Source of the DNA: Limisphaerales bacterium
Lineage (GTDB): Bacteria; Verrucomicrobiota; Verrucomicrobiia; Limisphaerales; UBA11358
Assembly (NCBI GenBank): GCA_003133815.1
Contig: PKZR01000224.1
Coordinates: forward strand, 12,297 to 17,806
Direction: 5' to 3'
DNA length: 5,510 nucleotides
A program made the position numbers and the translations under genes. The notes under the pieces are model-generated. The model had not been told where the DNA came from. It was given only the letters and a program-made list of their open reading frames with translations, and did no database searches. Numbering within the stretch: position 1 is the stretch's first letter; every line of letters begins with the position of its first letter. Shown here piece after piece: positions 1-5,510 of this stretch.

Positions 1-124
1 GCGAGTTTACCCCGAGGGGTGGACGGAAGAATCCCGGGGTTATGCCGCGCTCGCCGAATCTTATTTGGTGCCGTCCCGCCATTATTCCGGCGGCACCGGG
101 GAGCGGACGCCCCGCTCCGGGGGG
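1..124. repeat. GC-rich intergenic block with several inverted repeats
   Basis: The first 120 bases are about 68% G+C and hold no supported gene. The best hairpin is 67-97: GGTGCCGTC pairs with GGCGGCACC (nine pairs, one T-G wobble) around a 13-base loop. A second is 100-118: GGAGCGG and CCGCTCC with a 5-base loop. A third, tighter palindrome is ACCCC-GA-GGGGT at 9-20. No T-run follows any of them on either strand, so they are not ordinary rho-independent terminators. Clustered palindromes in an intergenic region suggest a small dispersed repeat, but only one copy is visible. On the minus strand, frames starting near 82 remain open to the edge, though without good start signals. Confidence 0.35.
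67..97. repeat. Nine-pair hairpin, not a standard terminator
   Basis: Left arm 67-75 and right arm 89-97 pair as GGTGCCGTC with GGCGGCACC (one T-G wobble). The 13-base loop contains CCGCC (76-80), which could pair with GGCGG (89-93) in a competing fold. Both flanks lack a run of T in the direction of transcription. Confidence 0.5.
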
Positions 125-428
125 TTATCCTCCATGCGCCGCCCGTGCATTCAAAGTGAATGACTTCTCTGCATCTTGAGGCACGCTTTTGCCTTCGAGA
201 TAGTCAATTGACTGGTTGTAGAGCCAGATTTGCTCGTTCGTGGTCACAGACGCTCCATGATGCCCAAAATTGAAAGTTGAACCGCCGCTGTCTCGTGGCG
301 TAGAAGGGCAGGTGTGCTTTCCGTTTCACAATTTCGACTTTATCACTGCGAAACGATTTGTCCAGCGGCGCGCCTCGCAACGTCTGGCGCCAAATGCCAC
401 AGGTTTCGGCGGCTGGTTGGAATGCCCT
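125..428 (-). pseudogene. Possible decayed coding segment with a frameshift
   Basis: After the TAA of the 237-aa gene, the same frame stays open for 74 codons (428-207) and looks protein-like at first (GAPLDKSFRSDKVEIVKRKAH, then LPFYATR). A second frame, shifted by one base, is open from 325 to the TAA at 127-125 (66 codons) and is protein-like in its second half (GGSTFNFGHHGASVTTNEQI, then WLYNQSIDYLEGKSVPQ). A single-base shift near 285-295 would join LPFYATR to RDSGGSTFNF as one continuous reading. Neither frame has an ATG or a ribosome binding site, so this is not an intact gene. It may be the tail of an ancient gene fragment. Chance openness of moderately GC-rich DNA is a serious alternative. 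I cannot name a family with confidence. Confidence 0.3.
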
Positions 429-1142
429 TTATTTCTTTTCGTAAACAATCTCTTTGTTGGTGATTTCTTGGGAATCAAAAATCTGTTTGCAATCTTCTTC
501 GATTGTCATCTGCATCGTCTCTCCGTCGTCAGCAGTCTTTTGGACGGTGCAGGACTTGATATAATCGCCAAAAAAACTTGTCCCTCTTTCGCTGATGTTA
601 TGTTTGTATTCCGTTCCATTTTGAACAAGTACGCAGGAGCCGGAAATGGATTTCATGTCCTCAGTCCCCATCACCGTTATGCTCAAGGCTTTTGACTTGG
701 TGACCGGCCCCGGAATCTTTTCCTCCACATTGCAGGACAGATAGTAGGCATCGCCGCTTTTGCCATAGGGAAGCTGCGCGGCGTTTCCTTTGGGTGTGAA
801 TTCCACAACAATCCAGCCGGTGACTGCCACGCTGGGCCTGTAACGAATGCCGTTCACCACGTTGGTCGCTTGAAAATCGTCAGGCAGGGGAGCCAGCTTC
901 ACTGCGGTCCATTCATGATTTGTCATGTCGGCAGCCATTTTGCCCATCATTGTCTTAAAGTTGTCGGACACACCCTGCCAGTTAAACAGCCCAATCAAGG
1001 CACTGGCATCTTTTGCTTTCAGCGCCGATTCAACCTCGGCGCGCAACTGTTCTGCGGAAGCCGGAGGGTCTTTGGCAAATGCCGATGTCAGGCCGGAGCC
1101 GATTAACAGTAAACTTAAACAGACGATGGCTTTGTATTTCAT
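429..1142 (-). CDS. Exported protein of unknown function, 237 aa, four cysteines in the mature chain
   Basis: ATG at 1142-1140, TAA at 431-429. A clear Sec signal peptide covers residues 1-23: Lys at 2 and 4, hydrophobic core IVCLSLLLIGSGL, cleavage after AFA before KDPP. The mature protein starts with a helical stretch, EQLRAEVESALKAKDASALIGLFNWQGVSD, of the kind that opens small NTF2-like or similar alpha+beta domains. Beta-rich segments follow (IRYRPSVAVTGWIVVEF, LPYGKSGDAYYLSC). I recall similar proteins of unknown function in Verrucomicrobiota and Planctomycetota, but cannot check. The C-terminal 75 residues carry three of the four cysteines (137, 170, 198, 218), which suits two disulfide bonds in an oxidising compartment. 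No lipobox is seen: Cys8 is in the signal peptide core without a LAGC-type context. The gene lies 71 bp after the 63-aa gene and could share its transcript. The start has no Shine-Dalgarno, but the signal peptide supports it. Confidence 0.85.
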   Translation of the reverse strand: MKYKAIVCLSLLLIGSGLTSAFAKDPPASAEQLRAEVESALKAKDASALIGLFNWQGVSDNFKTMMGKMAADMTNHEWTAVKLAPLPDDFQATNVVNGIRYRPSVAVTGWIVVEFTPKGNAAQLPYGKSGDAYYLSCNVEEKIPGPVTKSKALSITVMGTEDMKSISGSCVLVQNGTEYKHNISERGTSFFGDYIKSCTVQKTADDGETMQMTIEEDCKQIFDSQEITNKEIVYEKK

Positions 1143-1213
1143 AGGGGTTTGCTTTCTGAAGGTTCAAAGCTGTGCCACGTCGCGAAGGAGTGCAAGCGTG
1201 AAATCGTGACGGT

Positions 1214-1405
1214 TTATTTTCCGCGCCGTCCAGGAGTTAAAGAGTGCCGCGACAGGCCGCCGCGAAATATCCAGCGTGTGAGCAAAACCCCGCAAACCAC
1301 CCCGGCCAGCAGCACCGGCATGATCAAGACGGACGCCGTGTCACTCGCACTGGCGTGCAAATGGTTGAGCGATTGAACCAGCTTTGTGAATGTGTCTTGA
1401 TCCAT
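1214..1405 (-). CDS. Small single-pass membrane protein, 63 aa, unknown function
   Basis: ATG at 1405-1403, TAA at 1216-1214. I do not recognise a family. The N-terminal part (1-23) is polar and carries MDQDTFTKLVQSLNHLH; residues about 24-43 form one hydrophobic helix (ASVLIMPVLLAGVVCGVLLT, with a Cys at 38). The tail is strongly basic, with Arg at 44, 48, 53, 60 and 61. By the positive-inside rule the tail should face the cytoplasm and the N-terminus the outside. There is no cleavable signal. This start is preferred over an upstream in-frame TTG at 1441 because an extended Shine-Dalgarno, GAGGTGA, sits 7 bases before the ATG, while the TTG lies inside GH2. The gene begins 7 bp after the GH2 stop, and the ribosome binding site includes that stop codon, so translation is probably coupled. 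A membrane-associated partner role is possible but unsupported. Confidence 0.68.
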   Translation of the reverse strand: MDQDTFTKLVQSLNHLHASASDTASVLIMPVLLAGVVCGVLLTRWIFRGGLSRHSLTPGRRGK

Positions 1406-1412
1406 GCGTGGG

Positions 1413-1419
1413 TCACCTC
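1413..1419 (-). promoter_or_regulatory. Shine-Dalgarno site overlapping the GH2 stop codon
   Basis: On the minus strand the sequence reads GAGGTGA, then CCCACGC, then ATG. Seven bases match the extended anti-Shine-Dalgarno complement (GGAGGTGA) with a 7-base spacer. The last three bases are the GH2 TGA stop. A ribosome ending GH2 would sit on the binding site for the 63-aa gene, which supports termination-reinitiation coupling and fixes the start at 1405. The GH2 and 237-aa genes have no comparable site. Confidence 0.7.
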
Positions 1420-3848
1420 GCGCCGCCTGCCGCCAGCGCAATGGTGGCGCTCTTCAATCCCGGCGCGGTGGCGGTGAGCAAAATGTTTCCATCCGGTGCA
1501 GCCGCCTTCACAAACGCGACGCAGCGCCCCTGATACGCGTGGCGTTCGGCGGCCTGAAACGGTTCGTGGCTGGTGTTGTCCGCGTTGTCCACGGCGGCGA
1601 TGGCTCCCGCGCCGGAAATGGCGAAGGATATCAAATGGTCCGCGCCGGGAACCGGCACGCCGTTGGCGTCCGCCACTGTGGCGGTGACTTCGCAGACGCC
1701 GTCCCAATTGTCCGCGATTTTGGTTTTGTCGGATGACAGGACGATTTCCGCCGGTGCGCCTGCGGTTTGCAGTTCGTCCGTCACGGCACGACCGTCTTGA
1801 TTTTCATTTCTGCCGACGGCCTTCAGGATTCCCGGTTCAAAGGGCACGGTCCAGGTTCGCGGCGAGGCGTCGGGGTTGATTTCCTTGGCACCGAGAGATT
1901 TGCCGTTCAGGAACAATTCCACCTGTTTGCAGTTGGAATAAACCTCCACATTCTCGTCGTGCGGGGCGGAATTATCCGGCGTCCAGTCGGCGAGCAGTTG
2001 CGGCCGGCTTTGGACGTGGGTCTGGGCTTCGCCTCGCGAAACGCGGCGTTCGATGCTCACCATGGGGGCGTCGCTCCACCAGCTCTGGCGCTCGTAACCG
2101 GCGGGCTTGATCCTGCCGGTGCGGTCCAAAAAGCCGGAGGCGCTGGCCACCGTGGGCCAGGCGCGGGATTCGCCCAGGTAATCCACGCCCGTCCAGATGA
2201 ACTGCCCCGAGTAAGGTGCGTTGTCGCGAAGCGCCAGCCACGTGGCGCGGTCGCTGCGGTTTTCCGTGCCGATGATTTTGCGCGTGGGCTTCTGCTGGTG
2301 TGCGGCGAGGATTTCGTTCTCGCGATAGTTCTGGCCTACGACGTCGAGCATATCCGCGAGCCCGTCGTTGTAATCGTGGCTGGCGTTTGGGCGGAACAGC
2401 GCCTGCGTGACGGGCCGTGTCGGGTCGTTGGTGTGAAACACTTCGATGAGGCCGGCGAGAATTCCCTTCGACAATTCTGCGTTGGGCGTGTCGTGGATTT
2501 CATTACCGGCGCTGTAAAGGATGATGGAAGGGTGGTTGCGGTCGCGGCGCACGGTGTCGGCGGTGTCAATTTTCGACCAGTTGTTGAAATAGAGGTGATA
2601 GTCGGAGAGCTTCTGCCCGTCCAAGCCGGGTTTGCCGACCGTCCAGCAGTCGAACATTTCGTCCATCACGAGGAAGCCCATGCGGTCGCACAAGTCCAGG
2701 AAATCCGGCGCGGTGGGATTGTGCGCGGTGCGGATGGCGTTCACGCCGAGCGATTTCAAGGTCTTCAGCCGCGATTCCCAGACCGAAACCGGAACAGCCA
2801 TGCCGAAAGCGCTGCCGTCCTCGTGCAACGCCGCGCCCTTGATCTTGAAATTTTTCCCGTTCAGCCAGAAGCCGGTGTCGGCGTCGAAATGAAATTCCCG
2901 GATGCCGAATGAAACAGTGTCCTTGTCAAACGTTGAACCCCAGTTTGTAGAAGTTGAATTTTCTGCCGGAGCAACGGCATCTGGTTCAATTGGCGGTCCG
3001 CAAACTTCCACGCGCGCTTGATAAAGAACCGGATGTTCCAAATCCCAGCGCTGCGGATTTTTTAAAAAAATATCCTGTGCGAAAAGCGCGGAAGCAAAAT
3101 TGGAAACGGTTTGCAGCGGCGTTTGCGCGGTCCCTACAATTTTCCCGTCGGGATCAAGCATGGAGATTTTCAGAAAGACTTCGCACGGCCCGCTGGATTC
3201 GTTGGTAACGGTGACTTGTGCATGAATGGTCGCCTGGGCTTCGGTGACTTGCGGTGTTGAAATAAAAATTCCCGATTGTCCGATGAAAACATGGGTGGTT
3301 CGCACCAGCCGCACGTGTCGGTAAATCCCCGCGCCGCAATAAAAGCGCGACGCCGGCTGCACGGAATTGTCGCAACGGACGGCGATGACGTTGTCGCCGC
3401 CGAAATTGAGGTGGCCGGTCAGTTCATAATTCAAGCCGACATAGCCGAACGGCCGGTGGCCGAGATGGAAGCCGTTGATCCACACGTCGCTGTTCGCCAT
3501 CACGCCGTCGAACTCCACGGCATAGCACGCGTTTGGAAAATCAGTTGGCAGTGTGAAATGTTTGCGATACCAGCCGACGCCCGCCGGCAGAAACGCATCC
3601 GAGCCGCTGGTCTTGTTCGTCTCTGAAAAGGGACCCTCGATGCTCCAGTCGTGCGGCACGTCGAGCTTGCGCCATGCGGAATCGTCGAATTGATTTTGCT
3701 CCGCGTTGATCGCGTCGGCCTTCAGGAAAAGCCAGTCCGCATCGAAGGAGGTTGTGGTGCGGGCGCCGGTTGAAGAATCATTCCCCGCCATCGCGGAAAT
3801 GGCGGTCAAAACAACGGCGGACCAAAACAGCAGGATGACTTGCTTCAT
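1413..3848 (-). CDS. Exported glycoside hydrolase family 2 enzyme, probable beta-galactosidase
   Basis: Complete 811-residue enzyme, ATG at 3848, TGA at 1415-1413. It should hydrolyse terminal beta-galactosides, or a related beta-glycoside, outside the cytoplasm by the retaining mechanism of GH2. A signal peptide (residues 1-21, cleavage probably after AMA) precedes the sugar-binding jelly roll (about 36-184; WYRKHFTLP, DVWINGFHLG, GAGIYRHVRL), the Ig-like domain (185-317) and the TIM barrel (about 318-600). Barrel motifs are GIREFHFD, RTAHNPTAPDFLDLCD (His376), RDRNHPSIILYSAGNEIHD with acid/base Glu450, KIIGTEN with probable nucleophile Glu529, and GQFIWTGVDYLGES. A DUF4982-like domain (about 630-690; VELFLNGKSLG) and a C-terminal Ig-like domain (about 697-805) follow, as in many Bacteroidota and Verrucomicrobiota GH2 enzymes. 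A Pro/Ala/Ser/Thr-rich insert lies at 283-305. The family also has beta-glucuronidases and beta-mannosidases; the architecture favours galactosidase but does not prove substrate. No clear Shine-Dalgarno precedes the start; the signal peptide supports this ATG. Confidence 0.93.
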   Translation of the reverse strand: MKQVILLFWSAVVLTAISAMAGNDSSTGARTTTSFDADWLFLKADAINAEQNQFDDSAWRKLDVPHDWSIEGPFSETNKTSGSDAFLPAGVGWYRKHFTLPTDFPNACYAVEFDGVMANSDVWINGFHLGHRPFGYVGLNYELTGHLNFGGDNVIAVRCDNSVQPASRFYCGAGIYRHVRLVRTTHVFIGQSGIFISTPQVTEAQATIHAQVTVTNESSGPCEVFLKISMLDPDGKIVGTAQTPLQTVSNFASALFAQDIFLKNPQRWDLEHPVLYQARVEVCGPPIEPDAVAPAENSTSTNWGSTFDKDTVSFGIREFHFDADTGFWLNGKNFKIKGAALHEDGSAFGMAVPVSVWESRLKTLKSLGVNAIRTAHNPTAPDFLDLCDRMGFLVMDEMFDCWTVGKPGLDGQKLSDYHLYFNNWSKIDTADTVRRDRNHPSIILYSAGNEIHDTPNAELSKGILAGLIEVFHTNDPTRPVTQALFRPNASHDYNDGLADMLDVVGQNYRENEILAAHQQKPTRKIIGTENRSDRATWLALRDNAPYSGQFIWTGVDYLGESRAWPTVASASGFLDRTGRIKPAGYERQSWWSDAPMVSIERRVSRGEAQTHVQSRPQLLADWTPDNSAPHDENVEVYSNCKQVELFLNGKSLGAKEINPDASPRTWTVPFEPGILKAVGRNENQDGRAVTDELQTAGAPAEIVLSSDKTKIADNWDGVCEVTATVADANGVPVPGADHLISFAISGAGAIAAVDNADNTSHEPFQAAERHAYQGRCVAFVKAAAPDGNILLTATAPGLKSATIALAAGGAR

Positions 3849-3915
3849 AATTTTTACTTTCGCAAACAGCAGACAAGCGCCTTTGCACGGGTGTTCAGTT
3901 GAGACCAGACTCGAT
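3849..3915 (-). other. Short spacer between the DUF4450-like and GH2 genes
   Basis: This 67-bp gap has no strong hairpin with a T-run and no convincing promoter boxes. Only a weak five-base pairing (GCAAA with TTTGC) is seen. The last bases before the GH2 ATG are A/T-rich (AAGTAAAAATT) with no Shine-Dalgarno. It is compatible with co-transcription of the two genes. Confidence 0.5.
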
Positions 3916-5510
3916 CTAACGCTCCAAAGTTACAGCCATCAGACCGATGACCACTTCGTTGGCAAGCGTCCGAACGGTCAAAGATTTCAATTCCTTTGTC
4001 GTGTTGAGCGGCAAGTCCAGAACCGTCGCGGCACCGCCGGGAACTTTTCGGCCTTTGCCCTTGAAGCTCGCCATGTCGAGAAGGCGGATGTTTCCAGTCC
4101 GCAAATCCACGCGCGGCGGAATCGGGCCTTCGCGACGGAAGGCAAAATCATCAATGAAATAATCCTGGTCAATCGGCCACCAGTTTGTCGGATTGCGCAA
4201 AATCAGTTTCTCGGTCGAGCCGTCGGCATAAGTCACTACGACTTCACCGTTGTCAAACTGGCTTTGCAGCGCGCCTGTCGAGCCGGCCATCATCAAAAAC
4301 GCGTGCGACGATTTTCCCGACAACGGCACGGAAACTTCGCGCGGATAATTGTCCCATTGCGATGTGTAAATAATGTTCTTCGCGTCAACTGCGCCGGGTG
4401 TTGAGAAAGTAATTCCGTCCGGCATGGTGACTTTGCCATTATTTTGGGCGGCAAGCGAGCGCAGGCCGGAATCGTCCACGTCAAAGCTGGCGTTCGGCTC
4501 GCACCAGCCGCCGATGCCATGGTCGGGCGAAGCCAGCGACGCAAACGGCGAGCGAGGCGAGCGATATTCATTGCGGAAAATCTGCGTAACCTTGTCGTTG
4601 AAAAGTGGCGAGATGTCAACGGCTTCAAATTTTTCGTCCGCAGGAATCATTTTATTCCAGTCAAACGCCTCAACTTTTTCCGGAGTGACGGGTGCAACTT
4701 CCGTCCCAGTCTTCTCTGCGGGAACTTCACCTTTCCAGTTCAAGACGACTTCAAATTTTTCCGCCGCCGGACTGACGACTTCGATCCGTCGCACTCCAAA
4801 CTCGTCTTCAACCCAGTTCCATTTTGCAGCCTGACCGTTGATGGTGACATCGGGTTCGGTTCGCAGCGCGGCGATTTGCAGGTCCAATTCCATCGGTTTG
4901 GGAAATCTCGGTTCAATGAGATAAGTTTCCGTCAGGCCGTCGCGGCGGAATTCAAAATTGAAATCGGGATGATGAATGCTTGCGTGATCCCATTTCGCCG
5001 GGAATCCCGGGATAATTTTCAGTTTGCCCGCGAGCGCGTCCGGCTTGATTCCAAAAAGCCCCTCGACGAGCGCGCGAGAATTGACGCCGATGGCGTCGCA
5101 AAAATCGCGTTGCGCCTCGCCTCGCGCCATGTCCTGCGACATCATGCAGCCGAAATTTCCAGGACACAAACCGAGAAAACCGGAGTCGAGCAGTCCGCCC
5201 TTGAAAAGTTGGAATGCGGTCTCCGGCCGGTTCGCCAGCCAGAAGCCGAGCGCAGTGTGCGCGTTCTCGGCCATCACGACGTTGTTGAGCGACCATTGAT
5301 ACGGCATCCAGCACGTCTCCGGCAGCACGAAAAGATTTTCGTCCGGCACATTCGCGCCACGAATCGGAATGTGCGCGATGTTGTTGTCAATCCAGCGCGA
5401 CATCTGCCACGCCTGATCCGGCGTCGGCACGTCGGAATCAATCGTGTGGTAAAACGTCCAGAGGCCGGAGTTCGGATGCACGAGTTGCAGGCCGAGCAAA
5501 TCCTTGTTCT
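3916..5510 (-). CDS. DUF4450-like glycosidase-type protein, C-terminal 530 residues (5' end beyond window)
   Basis: The frame is open from the right edge to a TAG stop at 3918-3916, so the start is missing; the TTG at 5499 is internal. Numbering from the first full codon (5508), residues 1 to about 200 resemble the end of an (alpha/alpha)-barrel glycosidase domain. Visible motifs are LPETCW (Glu64), ALGFWLANRPETAFQLF, a RGE...RDF stretch near 129-136, and SRALVEGLFGIKPDAL followed by IIPGFPAKWDHAS, an ending typical of six-hairpin glycosidases. A short beta region (about 200-260) and a Pro/Glu-rich linker (260-285) follow. The C-terminal beta-sandwich (about 290-530) carries YRSPRSPF, MMAGSTGALQS and NWWPIDQDYFIDDF. 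From memory this order matches DUF4450 proteins found near sugar-degrading enzymes in Bacteroidota and Verrucomicrobiota. Export cannot be judged without the N-terminus. Substrate and catalytic residues are unknown; Glu64 and the acidic residues around 131-138 are only candidates. It lies 67 bp upstream of GH2 on the same strand. Confidence 0.8.
   Translation of the reverse strand, partial: NKDLLGLQLVHPNSGLWTFYHTIDSDVPTPDQAWQMSRWIDNNIAHIPIRGANVPDENLFVLPETCWMPYQWSLNNVVMAENAHTALGFWLANRPETAFQLFKGGLLDSGFLGLCPGNFGCMMSQDMARGEAQRDFCDAIGVNSRALVEGLFGIKPDALAGKLKIIPGFPAKWDHASIHHPDFNFEFRRDGLTETYLIEPRFPKPMELDLQIAALRTEPDVTINGQAAKWNWVEDEFGVRRIEVVSPAAEKFEVVLNWKGEVPAEKTGTEVAPVTPEKVEAFDWNKMIPADEKFEAVDISPLFNDKVTQIFRNEYRSPRSPFASLASPDHGIGGWCEPNASFDVDDSGLRSLAAQNNGKVTMPDGITFSTPGAVDAKNIIYTSQWDNYPREVSVPLSGKSSHAFLMMAGSTGALQSQFDNGEVVVTYADGSTEKLILRNPTNWWPIDQDYFIDDFAFRREGPIPPRVDLRTGNIRLLDMASFKGKGRKVPGGAATVLDLPLNTTKELKSLTVRTLANEVVIGLMAVTLER

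Noticed and set aside
365..400. Terminator hairpin after the 237-aa gene from the GGCGCGCC and TGGCGCCA palindromes
   Set aside because: Pairing between the two is only about five bases with a long loop, and no T-run follows on the minus strand.
270..695. Plus-strand open frame of 141 codons
   Set aside because: It overlaps the end of the 237-aa exported protein, whose signal peptide and composition are convincing; its own product shows no recognisable features.
1143..1213. Promoter before the 237-aa gene (TTGCAC with a 17-base spacer)
   Set aside because: The matching -10 position reads CAGCTT, only two of six consensus bases, so it is no better than chance.
1406..1441. Longer version of the 63-aa protein starting at TTG 1441
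   Set aside because: It would start inside GH2 without a ribosome binding site, and the extra 12 residues are Arg-rich shadow of the GH2 end; the ATG at 1405 has a strong Shine-Dalgarno.
1767..2912. Long plus-strand open frame (381 codons) opposite GH2
   Set aside because: It lies entirely antisense to the GH2 catalytic region, which has clear family motifs. Its translation is rich in Val, Ala, Gly and Arg with no recognisable domain, as expected from mirrored codon bias.
3706..4404. Plus-strand open frame of 232 codons across the GH2 start and the end of the DUF4450-like gene
   Set aside because: It crosses two well-supported minus-strand genes and their spacer and has no domain or ribosome binding site.
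5497..5499. TTG as the start of the DUF4450-like gene
   Set aside because: The frame stays open upstream to the window edge (Asn-Lys-Asp), there is no signal peptide after it, and the sequence begins in the middle of a barrel domain.

Overview
The window reads almost entirely on the minus strand. It looks like part of a carbohydrate-degradation locus from a Gram-negative bacterium. A large glycoside hydrolase family 2 (GH2) enzyme with a signal peptide lies beside a protein resembling the DUF4450 family, and two uncharacterised genes follow. This combination, the moderately high GC and the weak or absent Shine-Dalgarno sites before two of the genes would suit Verrucomicrobiota or a related polysaccharide degrader. 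That assignment is inference; no taxonomic marker gene is present.

Layout in the direction of transcription, from the right edge leftwards. (1) 5510-3916: the C-terminal 530 residues of a DUF4450-like protein, the end of an alpha-helical barrel followed by a beta-sandwich; its start lies outside the window. (2) 3848-1413: a complete, exported GH2 enzyme of 811 aa, probably a beta-galactosidase, with recognisable catalytic residues and C-terminal accessory domains. (3) 1405-1214: a 63-aa single-pass membrane protein. A strong Shine-Dalgarno sequence, GAGGTGA, spans the GH2 stop codon, so its translation is probably coupled to that of GH2. (4) 1142-429: a 237-aa exported protein of unknown function with four cysteines in the mature chain. 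Gaps between genes are 67, 7 and 71 bp, with no convincing terminator in them, so the four may form one operon.

The last 428 bases (428-1) hold no intact gene. Positions 428-125 look like a short decayed coding segment: one reading frame is protein-like at first, and a frame shifted by one base takes over before a TAA stop. Positions 1-124 are GC-rich (about 68% over the first 120 bases) and contain several inverted repeats, perhaps a dispersed intergenic repeat. Neither has a promoter or a proper terminator that I can identify.

Working model (inference): the DUF4450-like protein and the GH2 enzyme act outside the cytoplasm on a plant or microbial glycan, with GH2 removing terminal beta-linked sugars. 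The roles of the two small downstream proteins are unknown. I found no CRISPR, RNA gene, insertion sequence or defence system, and nothing that clearly amounts to a new biological system. The least explained parts are the coupled 63-aa membrane protein and the DUF4450-like enzyme candidate.
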